The notes: generated by a model not told the origin, from the letters alone. DNA of 64,000 nucleotides from Pseudomonas mangrovi (GCF_003052585.1 NZ_QASN01000017.1:186001-250000); one strand, 5' to 3'. Numbered from the stretch's first letter, positions 9,301 through 19,724 are shown. Program-made: numbers and translations.

Positions 9301-10092
9301 CGCATCCGGGGTACGGGTCTGCGGGACGTTGGAGCCCCAGGCGATGATGTAGTTGGAGTTGTACCAGTCGGCCGATTCCGGCACGTCGGTCTGCTCGCCC
9401 CAGACCATCGGCGAAGCCGGCGGCAGGTCGCAGTACCAGTCGTAGAAGCTCAGGCAGACCCCGCCGATCAGTGACAGGTAGCGGCTGCCGGCAGCGTAGG
9501 AAACCATCGACATGGCCGGGATCGGCGAGAAGCCGACCACCCGGTCCGGGCCGTACTGCTTGACGGTGTAGACGTTGGCCGCGGCGATGATCTCGTTGAC
9601 CTCGTCCCAGCTGGAGCGGATGAAGCCGCCCATGCCGCGCTTGCTCTTGTAGGACTCGGCCTTGGCCGGATCCTCGACGATGCTGGCCCAGGCCTCGACC
9701 GGGTTCATCCGTGCGCGCGCATCACGCCACAGCTTGAGCAGCGGCTTGCGTACCTTGGGGTACTTGAGGCGGTTGGCGCTGTAGATGTACCAGCTGTAGC
9801 TGGCGCCGCGCGGGCAGCCGCGCGGCTCGTGGTTGGGCAGGTCGTTGCGGGTGCGCGGGTAGTCGGTCTGCTGGGTTTCCCAGGTGATCAAACCGTTCTT
9901 CACGTAGATCTTCCAGGAGCAGGATCCGGTGCAGTTCACCCCATGGGTGGAGCGCACGATCTTGTCGTACTGCCAGCGCGAACGGTAGACGTTCTCCCAG
10001 TCGCGGGACTCCTTGCGGGTCTCGCCGTGACCGTCGGCGAACTCGCCTTGCTTTCTGTTGAAGAAGCGCAGCTGGTCGAGTAGATGGCTCAT
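6322..10092 (-). CDS. narG: Respiratory nitrate reductase alpha subunit (bis-MGD catalytic subunit)
   Basis: A 1256-residue catalytic subunit that reduces nitrate to nitrite in the cytoplasm. The N-terminal cluster ligands H-x3-C-x3-C are seen in HGVNCTGSCSW, followed by the bis-MGD-binding segments typical of the DMSO-reductase family. The conserved Asp motif YDWYCDLPPASP, which supplies the Mo ligand, is present. Length and ends match membrane-bound NarG. The ATG at 10092 (MSHLLDQLRFFNRK) follows a GAGAGGAAAA; the seven upstream in-frame codons are not typical. Hairpin 10113-10136 separates it from narK2. Confidence 0.98.
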   Translation of the reverse strand: MSHLLDQLRFFNRKQGEFADGHGETRKESRDWENVYRSRWQYDKIVRSTHGVNCTGSCSWKIYVKNGLITWETQQTDYPRTRNDLPNHEPRGCPRGASYSWYIYSANRLKYPKVRKPLLKLWRDARARMNPVEAWASIVEDPAKAESYKSKRGMGGFIRSSWDEVNEIIAAANVYTVKQYGPDRVVGFSPIPAMSMVSYAAGSRYLSLIGGVCLSFYDWYCDLPPASPMVWGEQTDVPESADWYNSNYIIAWGSNVPQTRTPDAHFFTEVRYKGTKTVAITPDYSEVAKLTDLWLNPKQGTDAALAQAFAHVIFKEFHLEQPSEYFRDYAKRYTDLPVLVRLNEKDGSYIADRFLRASDLAGNLGQENNPEWKTIALDGTTDQLVSPQGSIGYRWGEKGKWNIEAREGRNGVDIDLRLSLIDGGEVAEVAFPYFGGILHEHFTHAEGDDIQLRRVPVRSIALADGSEVKVATVFDLMAANLGIDRGLGGGNVANSYDDASVPGTPAWQEVITGVAREKAIQIAREFADNADKTHGRSMIIVGAAMNHWYHMDMNYRGLINMLMLCGCVGQTGGGWAHYVGQEKLRPQCGWLPLAFGLDWHRPPRQMNGTSFFYNHSSQWRHEKMSIHEVLSPLADKSQFPEHMLDYNIRAERAGWLPSAPQLNRNPLQICRDAEAAGMSPVDYVTQSLQDGSLRFACEQPDSPVNFPRNMFIWRSNLLGSSGKGHEYMLKYLLGTRNGVMNEDLGKRDGFKPGEAEWVDEGAIGKLDLVTTLDFRMSSTCVYSDIVLPTATWYEKDDMNTSDMHPFIHPLSAAIDPAWEARSDWEIYKGIAKAFSQMSEGHLGVEKDLVTVPLLHDSPGELAQPFGGTDWKSAGVAPQPGKNCPTLSVVERDYPSTYKKFTSLGPLLDKLGNGGKGINWNTQDEVDFLGELNYTVREEGVSQGRPKIESAIDAAEVILSLAPETNGHVAVKAWAALSEFTGLDHSHLALPKEHEAIRFRDIQAQPRKIISSPTWSGLEDEHVSYNAGYTNVHECIPWRTITGRQQFFQDHPWMQAFGEQLMSYRPPINTRTIDYVKGKKSNGNPEIVLNWITPHQKWGIHSTYSDNLIMLTLSRGGPIVWMSEIDAKRAGIEDNDWVECFNANGALTARAVVSQRVMEGMIMMYHAQERIVNVPGSETTKTRGGHHNSVTRVVLKPTHMIGGYAQQAYGFNYYGTVGCNRDEFVVVRKMDKVDWLDGTDVGGLGGDALPQPLPQDL

Positions 10093-10112
10093 CTTGGTTT
10101 TCCTCTCAGGCA

Positions 10113-10136
10113 AGCGCCGGATGGCGGTCCGGCGCT
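10113..10136 (-). other. Hairpin between narK2 and narG
   Basis: A 9-bp stem (AGCGCCGGA / TCCGGCGCT) around a 6-nt loop in the 69-bp narK2-narG gap. Read on the transcribed strand it lacks a U-tract, so partial termination or RNA processing that uncouples transporter and enzyme levels is more likely than full termination. A T-rich run follows only on the opposite strand. Confidence 0.5.
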
Positions 10137-10161
10137 CTTTTCTAATGGGTTGGCGGCAGTG

Positions 10162-11577
10162 CTAGCAGGGGCTCTCGGCACCCTGGCGCGAGTACCACCA
10201 CCAGGTCACCGCAATGCAGCTGGCGTAGTAGGCGACGAACAGGTACAGGGCCATCTCCGGGCCGCCGGTGAGGGCGATGGAGCTGCCGAAGGACTTGGGA
10301 ATGAAGAAGGCCCCGAAGGCACCGATGGCCGAGCTGAAGCCCAGCACCGCGGCGGATTCCTTGCCGGCGGCACGCAGCGCCTGCTCCTGCGCCTGGGCCC
10401 CGCGGCCGGCGCTGGCTCGCTCGTGGAAGGTGCGGAAGATCACCGGGATCATGCGGAAGGTGGAGCCGTTGCCGATGCCGGTGGTGACGAACAGCAGCAT
10501 GAACATCGCCAGGAAGCCGTAGAAGTTGCCGGCCTCGCCTGCGGCCGGGAGGAAGTGCAGCACGCCGAACACCGCGGCGATCATCAGCACGAAGTTCCAC
10601 AGGGTGACGCGGGCACCGCCGAGCTTGTCGCTGATCCAGCCCCCGACCGGGCGGATCAGCGCACCGACCAATGGGCCGAGGAAGGCGAAGCTGAGCGCGT
10701 TGACCTCGGGGAAGGCGGTCTTGATCAGCAGCGGGAAGGCCGCGGCGAAGCCGATGAAGGAGCCGAAGGTGGCCAGGTACAGCCAGCACATCAGCCAGTT
10801 GTGCTTGCGCTTGAAGATCACCGCCTGATCGGCGAACGAGGCGCGCGCACTGGACAGGTCATTCATGCCGAACCAGGCCGCGAGGGTCACCACGACGATG
10901 AACGGCACCCAGACGAAGCCGGCGTTCTGCAGCCACAGTTGGCCACCGCCGGCCAGTTCCTGTGGCTGGCCGCCGGCCGCGCCGAACAGGCTCAGACCGA
11001 TCACCAGCGGCACGCTGAACTGCATCACCGACACGCCGAGGTTACCCAGGCCGGCGTTCAGCCCCAGGGCGGTGCCCTGCTGCGCCTTGGGATAGAAGAA
11101 GCTGATGTTGGACATCGAGGAGGCGAAGTTGCCGCCGCCAAAGCCGCAGAGCAGGGCGATGATCACGAACACGCTGTAGGGCGTGCTGGCGTCCTGCACG
11201 GCAAAACCCATCCACAGCGCCGGAAGCAGCAGCGAGGCGGTGCTGATCGCGGTCCAGCGGCGGCCACCGAACACCGGCACCATGAACGAATAGAAGATCC
11301 GCAGGGTGGCACCGGACAGCCCCGGCAGCGCCGCCAGCCAAAACAGCTGGTCGGTGCTGAAGGCGAAGCCGATGGCGTTCAGGCGCACGATCACCGTGCT
11401 CCAGACCATCCACACGGCGAAGGCCAGCAGCAGTGCGGGGATCGAGATCCACAGGTTGCGGTTGGCAATGGCGCGGCCGCCGGTGGCCCAGAACTGCGCG
11501 TCCTCGGGGTGCCAATCGTGGATCACCGGGCCCTTGCGCGCAGGCGAGCCGCCCGCACCTTTCGATATCACGGTCAT
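10162..11577 (-). CDS. narK2: Nitrate/nitrite transporter NarK2
   Basis: A 471-residue major-facilitator protein of the nitrate/nitrite porter family with about 12 hydrophobic segments. It contains the nitrate-porter signatures GGGNFASSMSNISFFYP and GIGNGSTFRMIPVIF and an early arginine in the transmembrane region. The N-terminus is hydrophilic (IHDWHPEDAQFW). Its ATG overlaps the narK1 stop as ATGA, so the two transporters are translationally coupled. In pseudomonads NarK2 is the main nitrate/nitrite exchanger for denitrification; the assignment here is by position and type. Confidence 0.95.
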   Translation of the reverse strand: MTVISKGAGGSPARKGPVIHDWHPEDAQFWATGGRAIANRNLWISIPALLLAFAVWMVWSTVIVRLNAIGFAFSTDQLFWLAALPGLSGATLRIFYSFMVPVFGGRRWTAISTASLLLPALWMGFAVQDASTPYSVFVIIALLCGFGGGNFASSMSNISFFYPKAQQGTALGLNAGLGNLGVSVMQFSVPLVIGLSLFGAAGGQPQELAGGGQLWLQNAGFVWVPFIVVVTLAAWFGMNDLSSARASFADQAVIFKRKHNWLMCWLYLATFGSFIGFAAAFPLLIKTAFPEVNALSFAFLGPLVGALIRPVGGWISDKLGGARVTLWNFVLMIAAVFGVLHFLPAAGEAGNFYGFLAMFMLLFVTTGIGNGSTFRMIPVIFRTFHERASAGRGAQAQEQALRAAGKESAAVLGFSSAIGAFGAFFIPKSFGSSIALTGGPEMALYLFVAYYASCIAVTWWWYSRQGAESPC

Positions 11578-12854
11578 GATCTTTCTCCGGAGGATGCGGC
11601 AGACGCCTGGCCGGAAGCGGCCTGTCTGCCCATGAGCGGGGTTTTGCGCACTTCGCTGAAGTACATCCAGATCAGGGAGACCCAGACCACGCCGTACAGC
11701 AGCATGAAACAGGAGGAGCGCACGCCGGTGAGGTCCACCAGGGCGCCGAACATGATCGGCAGGACGAAGCCGCCGAGGCCGCCGGCCAGGCCGACGATGC
11801 CGGAGATGACGCCCATGTTCTGCGGGTAGTCATCGGAGATGTACTTGAACACCGAGGCCTTGCCGAAGGCCCAGGCGATGCCGATGGTGAACATCAGCGC
11901 GGTGAAGACGTATTCGTTGAGGCCGATCTGGAAGCTCTTCGGCCCGTCGACGGTCTGGATGGTCAGGTCGGTCTGCGGATAGGAAAGCAGGAACAGGCAC
12001 ACCCAGCTGACCCACATCACCCACCAGGTCACGCTCTGCGCGCCCCACTTGTCCGACATCCAGCCACCGATGGCGCGCAGCACGCCGCCCGGCAGCGAGA
12101 AGGCCGCAGCCAGCAGCGCCGCGGTCTGCAGGTTGAAGCCGTACTCCTGCACGTAGTACTTGGTCATCCACAGCGACAGCGCCACGTAGCCGCCGAAGAC
12201 GATCGAGTAGTACTGGCAGTAGCGCCACACCGCCGGGTCCTTCAGCGCCTGGAGCTGCTCGCTGAAGGTCACGCTGGCGGCTACCCGATGCGCCCGGTTC
12301 TCGCTGGTGAGGAACCAGAACAGCAACGCGGTGATGAACATGATCGCCGAGTAGACCTTGGGCACCATCTGCCAACTGGCCGCAGCGATGATCGCCGGGG
12401 CGACGAACTTGGTTACCGCGGCACCGGCGTTGCCGGCGCCGAAGATGCCCATGGCGAAACCCTGGTTGCTCTTGTCGAACCACTTGGCGACATAGGCGAT
12501 GCCGACCGAGAACGAGCCGCCGGCCAGGCCGACGAACAGGCCCAGCACGAGGAAGTGCCAGTAGGCCGTGGCTTCGCTGATCAGGTAGATCGGCAATACG
12601 CAGACCAGCATCAGCACGAAGAACACCAGGCGCCCGCCGAACTTGTCGGTGAGCATGCCCAGCGGCAGGCGGATCAGCGAACCGGTCAGCACCGGAGTGG
12701 CGGCCAGCAGGCCGAACTGGGTCTCGTTGAGGCCGAGCAACTCCTTCACCGGTACGCCGAGCACGGCGAACATCATCCAGACCATGAAGCACATGGTGAA
12801 TGCGAAGGTGCTCATGCCGAGCACCAGGCCTTGCTGCAGTTTGTGACTAGCCAT
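11574..12854 (-). CDS. narK1: Nitrate transporter NarK1
   Basis: A 426-residue major-facilitator protein, first gene of the narK1K2GHJI arm. It has about 12 hydrophobic segments, the MFS loop motif DKFGGR, and nitrate-porter glycine-rich segments (GLAGGSFSVGIAYVAKWF and GVISGIVGLAGGLGGFVLP). The ATG at 12854 (MASHKLQQGLVLG) matches NarK1-type N-termini; the 16 upstream in-frame codons are not used. An Anr/FNR box and a -10 element lie directly upstream. NarK1 proteins are proposed to be proton/nitrate symporters, known from the family and not shown here. Confidence 0.95.
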   Translation of the reverse strand: MASHKLQQGLVLGMSTFAFTMCFMVWMMFAVLGVPVKELLGLNETQFGLLAATPVLTGSLIRLPLGMLTDKFGGRLVFFVLMLVCVLPIYLISEATAYWHFLVLGLFVGLAGGSFSVGIAYVAKWFDKSNQGFAMGIFGAGNAGAAVTKFVAPAIIAAASWQMVPKVYSAIMFITALLFWFLTSENRAHRVAASVTFSEQLQALKDPAVWRYCQYYSIVFGGYVALSLWMTKYYVQEYGFNLQTAALLAAAFSLPGGVLRAIGGWMSDKWGAQSVTWWVMWVSWVCLFLLSYPQTDLTIQTVDGPKSFQIGLNEYVFTALMFTIGIAWAFGKASVFKYISDDYPQNMGVISGIVGLAGGLGGFVLPIMFGALVDLTGVRSSCFMLLYGVVWVSLIWMYFSEVRKTPLMGRQAASGQASAASSGERS

Positions 12855-12886
12855 GGCGGACTCCTGATCCGTTGTCCATGGCTCGC

Positions 12887-12928
12887 ACCCTAGGCAGCGC
12901 AACCGCCGCTTCGCTTGACCAGCGTCAA
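12887..12928 (-). promoter_or_regulatory. Anr/FNR-type promoter of narK1
   Basis: A perfect dyad TTGAC-CAGC-GTCAA lies at 12915-12928, one base per arm from the FNR/Anr consensus TTGAT-N4-ATCAA. A TAGGGT hexamer at 12892-12887 fits a -10, giving a start near 12880. That places the dyad centre close to -41.5, the class II position, and the leader at about 26 nt. Oxygen control by Anr is inferred from this geometry. Confidence 0.75.
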
Positions 12929-12966
12929 GACGGCTTACCCGAGCAAAAGACTATGATTTGCCCCGC

Positions 12967-12982
12967 TACCCCCTTCGAGGTA
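12967..12982. promoter_or_regulatory. NarL-type 7-2-7 heptamer pair
   Basis: TACCCCC-TT-CGAGGTA has the inverted-heptamer, 2-bp spacer layout of NarL sites (consensus TACYNMT and its complement), with one mismatch in each heptamer. It lies about 95 bp upstream of the inferred narK1 start, in the region shared with narX. An A-tract at about 12992-13002 follows and could favour bending. NarL binding is inferred. Confidence 0.6.
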
Positions 12983-13089
12983 GCCCCGAATTCAAAAAAA
13001 AATCACTTTATAAACAGTAAGTTGGAATAAGTTCTCGGCTGATCCGTGCGGCACGCCGAGCCCGCCAACTCTTTCGAGGTAGCGCCTGC

Positions 13090-14892
13090 ATGTGGCAGTG
13101 GTTGCGCGGTTCCCTGCCGGCTCGGGCAGGCCTTGCGGTGATCCTGATCGCCACCCTGGCGCTGGGCAGCGCGGTCAGCGCCGGACTGATCGCCTGGCTC
13201 AGCGAGGACGATGCGGCGGCGATCAATACCGCCGGCTCCCTGCGCATGGCCACCTATCGGTTGAGCTGGAAGCTCGAAGCCGGTGCGCCTGCCGAAAGCA
13301 TTCGCCAGCTCGGCGACAACCTGCAGCAACGCCTGCAGAGCACCGACCTGACCCGTGTGCTGGACAAAGACCCCGACTCGCCGCTCAACCAGGCTTATCG
13401 GCACCTGCACCAGCGCTGGTTCACCGAGTTGCAGCCGGCGCTGGCCAGTGGCGAGGCGAGCCTGTTCCAGAACAACGCCGATGACTTCGTCGAGCAGCTC
13501 GACCAGTTCGTCCTGCTGCTGCAGAAGCAGAGCGAAAGCAAGCAGAGCTGGCAGCAGACCATCCAGGGCCTGGCGCTGTTCATCACCGTGATCGTGCTGC
13601 TGATCGGCATGTACGAGTTGCAGGGCAGCGTGCTCAGCCCGCTGCAGGAGCTGGTCGGGGCCACCGAGCGCTTTCGCGCCGGCGATCTCGCCGCGCGGGT
13701 CGGCTTTCGCTCCGACGACGAGCTGGGCCAGGTGGCGCTGAGCTTCAACGCCATGGCCGAGGCCATCGAGGAGTCGCATCGCACCCTGGAGACCCGGGTA
13801 GCGCAGAAGACTGCCCATCTGGAACAGGCCAACGCAGCGCTGGAGCTGCTCTACCAGAGCAGCTCCAGCGTCGCCACCGATGCTGCCGATGCCAATACCC
13901 TCGACCGGCTGCTGCACAGCTTTCAGCAGCGCCTGCCGGGCCTGAGCCTGAGCCTCTGCCTGCATGGCAATCCCGGCGAGCCGGCCGAGCAGCTGATCGC
14001 CCTGCACGGTAGCGACCTGCGCGAGATCTGTTCGCCGAAGGACTGCGCCACCTGCGAGATGCACACAGGCAGGAATCTGCTGGCCTGCCCGGTGGTCAAC
14101 CAGGGCTGCGAGCTGGGCGAGCTGCGCGCCGGCTTCGCCGACGGCCGTCCGCCGCAGGCCTGGGAGAGCGAGCTGATCCAGGCGCTGGCCAACCTGATCG
14201 GCACTGCCCTGTCGCTGGAGCGCCGGCGCGAGCAGGAGCACCGCCTGCTGCTGTTCGAGGAGCGCGCGATCATCGCTCGCGAACTGCACGACTCGCTGGC
14301 ACAGGCACTCTCCTACATGAAGCTGCAGGTCAGCCGGCTGCAGACCCTGGTCAGTCGCGGCGAGTCGGTCGCCAGCCTGGAACAGGTCACCGAGGAATTG
14401 CGCGACGGGCTCAACAGCGCCTATCGCCAGCTGCGCGAGCTGCTTACCACCTTCCGCCTGCAGATCCAGGACGGCGGGCTGGAGCAGGCGTTGCAGGAAA
14501 CCACCCGCGAATTCGCCCAGCGCGGCCAGTTCGACATCCAGCTGCAATTGCGCCCGCTGGCCTTCACCCTCAGCGCCAACGAACAGATCCACCTGCTGCA
14601 GATCGCCCGCGAAGCGCTCTCCAACTGCGCCCGGCATGCCGCACCGAGCCAGGTCCGGGTCGAGCTGCGCCAGCAGGGCGAGGCGCTGGAACTGCTGATC
14701 GAGGATGACGGTTGCGGCCTGTCCGGCGACTACGACCAGCGCCAGCACCACGGCCTGACCATCATGCAGGAGCGCGCGCGCAGCCTGCACGGCGAGCTGC
14801 TGCTGGAAAACCGCATTCCCCACGGCACCCGTGTGCACCTGACATTCCAGCCGGGCTTCCTCGGCCGGCGCCCGGAGGTACTTGCGTCATGA
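13090..14892 (+). CDS. narX: Nitrate/nitrite sensor histidine kinase NarX
   Basis: A 600-residue inner-membrane sensor. Transmembrane helix 1 spans about residues 13-35. The periplasmic P-box follows (DAAAINTAGSLRMATYRLSW, about 41-60) and senses nitrate in this family. Helix 2 is about 158-176, followed by HAMP about 177-230. A central module contains five cysteines (C314, C319, C322, C333, C340). The HisKA_3 phosphoacceptor is His400 in ARELHDSLAQALSYMK, and a GHKL ATPase ends the protein. A GAGGT precedes the ATG. Its stop overlaps the narL start as ATGA. It is divergent from the nar structural genes it controls. Confidence 0.97.
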   Translation: MWQWLRGSLPARAGLAVILIATLALGSAVSAGLIAWLSEDDAAAINTAGSLRMATYRLSWKLEAGAPAESIRQLGDNLQQRLQSTDLTRVLDKDPDSPLNQAYRHLHQRWFTELQPALASGEASLFQNNADDFVEQLDQFVLLLQKQSESKQSWQQTIQGLALFITVIVLLIGMYELQGSVLSPLQELVGATERFRAGDLAARVGFRSDDELGQVALSFNAMAEAIEESHRTLETRVAQKTAHLEQANAALELLYQSSSSVATDAADANTLDRLLHSFQQRLPGLSLSLCLHGNPGEPAEQLIALHGSDLREICSPKDCATCEMHTGRNLLACPVVNQGCELGELRAGFADGRPPQAWESELIQALANLIGTALSLERRREQEHRLLLFEERAIIARELHDSLAQALSYMKLQVSRLQTLVSRGESVASLEQVTEELRDGLNSAYRQLRELLTTFRLQIQDGGLEQALQETTREFAQRGQFDIQLQLRPLAFTLSANEQIHLLQIAREALSNCARHAAPSQVRVELRQQGEALELLIEDDGCGLSGDYDQRQHHGLTIMQERARSLHGELLLENRIPHGTRVHLTFQPGFLGRRPEVLAS

Positions 14893-15533
14893 ACCAAACC
14901 ACCTGTCACCGCATCTTCCTGGTCGACGACCACCCGATGATGCGCCGCGGCCTGCGCCAACTGCTGGAGCTGGAAAGCGACTTCGACATCATCGGCGAGG
15001 CCGGCGATGGTGCCGAGGCACTGCTGCGGGTGCCCGAGCTGCAGCCGGATCTGGTCATGCTGGACAACAACATGCCCAGCCTGAATGGCGTGGAAACCCT
15101 CAAGCGCCTGCGCCAGCAGGGCTATGAGGGGAAGATCCTGCTGTTCACCGTTTCCGATGCCGAGGAGGACGTACGCGACGCCATGCGCCTGGGTGCCGAC
15201 GGCTACCTGCTCAAGGACATGGAGCCGGAGCGGCTGATCCAGCAGATCCGCGAAGCGCTGGAAGGCGACCTGGTGATCAGCCCGACCCTCGCCCGCGTCC
15301 TCGCCCGAGCCCTGCGCGTGGCGCCGGCAGCACCGGAGGTCGAGCTGACCGAGCGCGAACGCCAGGTGCTGAAGATGATCGCCGGCGGCAACAGCAACAA
15401 GATGATCGGCCGCAAGCTCGGCATCACCGAAGGCACGGTGAAGGTCCACGTGAAGAACCTGCTGCACAAGCTCGGCCTGCGCTCGCGGGTCGAAGCCGCG
15501 GTCTGGGCCCTGGAGCACGAACGCAGCCGCTGA
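14889..15533 (+). CDS. narL: Nitrate/nitrite response regulator NarL
   Basis: A 214-residue NarL/FixJ regulator. The receiver domain has the acidic pair DD at 13-14 and phosphoacceptor Asp59 (LVMLDNNMPS), and the conserved lysine lies in YLLKDMEPE. The C-terminal LuxR-type helix-turn-helix is ERERQVLKMIAGGNSNKMIG...EGTVKVHVKNLL. The start overlaps narX by 4 nt, so the kinase and regulator are coupled. The site at 12967-12982 is a plausible target. A repeat hairpin follows within 10 bp of the stop. Confidence 0.97.
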   Translation: MNQTTCHRIFLVDDHPMMRRGLRQLLELESDFDIIGEAGDGAEALLRVPELQPDLVMLDNNMPSLNGVETLKRLRQQGYEGKILLFTVSDAEEDVRDAMRLGADGYLLKDMEPERLIQQIREALEGDLVISPTLARVLARALRVAPAAPEVELTERERQVLKMIAGGNSNKMIGRKLGITEGTVKVHVKNLLHKLGLRSRVEAAVWALEHERSR

Positions 15534-15542
15534 ACGGCTTTT

Positions 15543-15930
15543 CCCTCTCCTTCCGGGAGAGGGAGCAGAGCTTCGAGCGTGCACACTTTTCCTTCTCCCG
15601 CCGGGAGAGCGTGCCGAAGGCGGGTGAGGGATGGCTCAGGCAACTCGCCGCCCCCGACGTCTGATTCATGCCGCACCGGGCTCCCTGCAAAACTCGCCAG
15701 CCCGATCCCTGCAGCGCCAGCCATCCCTCATCCGGCGCTGCGCGCCACCTTCTCCCGGAGGGAGAAGGACAGCCGTGGGACGATGCTGCGGGTTGCTCCT
15801 TGCACCACCTTCTCCCGCAGGGAGAAGGACAGCTGTGGGGCGACGGTGAGGTGTGGGCTAGCAGAGCTTCGAGCGCGCACGCTTTTCCCTCTCCCGCCGG
15901 GAGAGGGTGCCGAAGGCGGGTGAGGCAAGC
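15543..15930. repeat. Cluster of two-hairpin REP-like repeats
   Basis: The 431-bp gap between the convergent narL and trpA holds no gene but at least five related palindromic units. They are CCCTCTCC/GGGAGAGGG at 15543-15563; CTTCTCCCGCCGGGAGAG plus a GCCGAAGGCGGG tail at about 15591-15630; CTTCTCCC/GGGAGAAG units at about 15749-15769 and 15809-15829; and CCCTCTCCCGCCGGGAGAGGG plus the same tail at about 15887-15926. Some units are inverted relative to others. A sixth copy lies at 36250-36315. Such units are typical of non-autonomous REP elements mobilised by RAYT transposases; none is present in the window. The cluster may also act as a bidirectional terminator. Confidence 0.8.
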
Positions 15931-15964
15931 TCCAGACGACTCGCCGCACCCGCCGGGGCTGGCT

Positions 15965-18108
<2,144 letters not shown>

Positions 18109-18132
18109 GATTACCTGATTGCGGAGATTGCT

Positions 18133-18804
18133 ATGAAACAGGGATGGCTATGGATTTTCCCCGGTATAGGCGCATTGCTGCTGGCTGGTGCCGTTGCAGT
18201 TCAAGTCAATCGACTGAGCCATCAGGACAGCCTGACGGCCGCTGAGGGCTGGGTCGCACATGTCGTGCAGGGCTGCCCGACCATTGAGTTTTCCACGGTG
18301 GACGGCCAGTCCGTCCAGTTCCGCGGCGGCGTCTGCAGCAGCCCGCCCGCCTACGACGTCGGCGAGCGTGTTCGCGTCCTCTACCCCGCCGCCTCGCCCG
18401 CCAGCGCCCGTCTCGACAGCTTCACCGAGAACTGGTTCGTCAGCCTGGTGCTGGGCGGGATCGGGTCGGTGTTCCTGCTGATCGGCCTGGTCTTCGTGCT
18501 GCCGCCGCTGCTCTCGGGTTTCCGTGCGCGGGATCTGGCGGTGACTGGCGAGGCGGTCTTCGCCGTCCCGGTGGATGTGCAGCGCAACACCTCCTACAGC
18601 GTCAATGGCCAGCACCCCTGGCGGATCATCGCCCAGTGGCAGAACCCGGCGACCGGCAAGGTCCATCTGTTCCGCAGCGACAACCTGTGGTTCGACCCCA
18701 GTCGCTTCGTCGCCGAGCAGAAGCAGATCCGCGTGCTGATCGACCCGCAGAAGCCCAAGCGCTACAGCATGGATGTCAGCTTCCTGCCGGAAGTGGCGGA
18801 CTGA
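18133..18804 (+). CDS. DUF3592 membrane protein
   Basis: A 223-residue membrane protein. One hydrophobic segment lies near the N-terminus (WLWIFPGIGALLLAGAVAV) and a second around residues 99-123 (SLVLGGIGSVFLLIGLVFVLPPLL). Between them is a soluble domain with conserved YDVGERVRVLYP of the DUF3592 family; a second soluble part follows (HPWRIIAQWQNPATGKVHLFRSDNLWFDPS). Function is unknown. It ends 3 nt before trpI, so the two are probably co-transcribed. It occupies the place where trpI normally faces trpBA directly. Confidence 0.85.
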   Translation: MKQGWLWIFPGIGALLLAGAVAVQVNRLSHQDSLTAAEGWVAHVVQGCPTIEFSTVDGQSVQFRGGVCSSPPAYDVGERVRVLYPAASPASARLDSFTENWFVSLVLGGIGSVFLLIGLVFVLPPLLSGFRARDLAVTGEAVFAVPVDVQRNTSYSVNGQHPWRIIAQWQNPATGKVHLFRSDNLWFDPSRFVAEQKQIRVLIDPQKPKRYSMDVSFLPEVAD

Positions 18805-18807
18805 GTC

Positions 18808-19698
18808 ATGCGCCAGGAGCTGCCGTCGCTCAACGCGCTGCATGCCTTCGAGGCCGCCGCGCGACTGCAAAGCGTGAGCCGTGCGGCCGACGAGCTGCAC
18901 GTCACCCATGGCGCGGTGAGTCGGCAGATCCGCAGCCTCGAAGAGCAGCTCGGCGTGGTCCTGTTCATCAAGGAGGGTCGCGGCCTGCGTCTGAGCGAAG
19001 CCGGCCTGCGCCTGCGTGACGGCTGTGCCGATGCCTTCGCACGGCTGCGCCAGGCCTGCACCGAGGTGCGCCGCCAGGCCGACGATGCGCCCTTCGTGCT
19101 CGGTTGTCCGGGCAGCCTGCTGGCGCGCTGGTTCATCCCGCGGCTGGACCGCCTCAACCGCGAGCTGCCCGAGCTGCGCCTGCAGCTCTCCGCCAGCGAG
19201 GGCGAGCCGGACCCGCACAAGCCCGGCCTGGACGCCACGCTATGGTTCGCCGAACCGCCCTGGCCCGCCGACATGCAGGTCTTCGAGCTGGCCGCCGAGC
19301 GCATCGGTCCGGTGCTCTCGCCGCATCACCCCCGCTGCGCCAGCCTGCGCGACGCACCTGCCAGCGCGCTGCTCGCCGAGCCCCTGCTGCACACCGCATC
19401 ACGTCCGCAAGCCTGGCCCGCCTGGGCGCGCAGCCAGGACCTGGACCCCGGCGCCCTGGTGCTGGGCCAGAGCTTCGAACACCTCTACTACCTGCTCGAA
19501 GGCGCGCTGGCCGGCCTCGGTATCGCCATCGCGCCGCAGCAACTGGTAGCCGATGATCTGGCCAGCGGCCGTCTGCTGGCTCCCTGGGGCTTCGTCGAAA
19601 CCCGCGCCCGCCTGAGCCTCTGGGTACCCGGTCGGCAGACCGACCGCCGCGCCGAACGCCTGGCGCAGTGGCTGCGTGAGCAACTGCAATCCCCCTGA
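18808..19698 (+). CDS. trpI: LysR-type activator of trpBA (TrpI)
   Basis: A 296-residue LysR regulator. The helix-turn-helix at about residues 9-50 reads [42 protein letters not shown]. The effector domain contains [47 protein letters not shown] and [16 protein letters not shown], which I recognise as TrpI rather than a generic GcvA-type protein. TrpI binds indoleglycerol phosphate and activates trpBA. It starts 3 nt after the DUF3592 stop, with no separate promoter visible. It is therefore about 0.8 kb from trpB instead of directly adjacent. Confidence 0.9.
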   Translation: MRQELPSLNALHAFEAAARLQSVSRAADELHVTHGAVSRQIRSLEEQLGVVLFIKEGRGLRLSEAGLRLRDGCADAFARLRQACTEVRRQADDAPFVLGCPGSLLARWFIPRLDRLNRELPELRLQLSASEGEPDPHKPGLDATLWFAEPPWPADMQVFELAAERIGPVLSPHHPRCASLRDAPASALLAEPLLHTASRPQAWPAWARSQDLDPGALVLGQSFEHLYYLLEGALAGLGIAIAPQQLVADDLASGRLLAPWGFVETRARLSLWVPGRQTDRRAERLAQWLREQLQSP

Positions 19699-19724
19699 CC
19701 GTTTCAACGACAAGGACGCCCCCA

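Noticed and set aside
6331..9474. A 1047-codon open frame on the plus strand opposite narG
   Set aside because: Long antisense frames are expected opposite highly biased GC-rich genes. It lacks a recognisable family and narG is unambiguous on the other strand.
15534..15964. CRISPR array suggested by repeated units between narL and trpA
   Set aside because: Units differ in length, orientation and spacing, are palindromic, and no cas genes are near. They fit a REP-type family.
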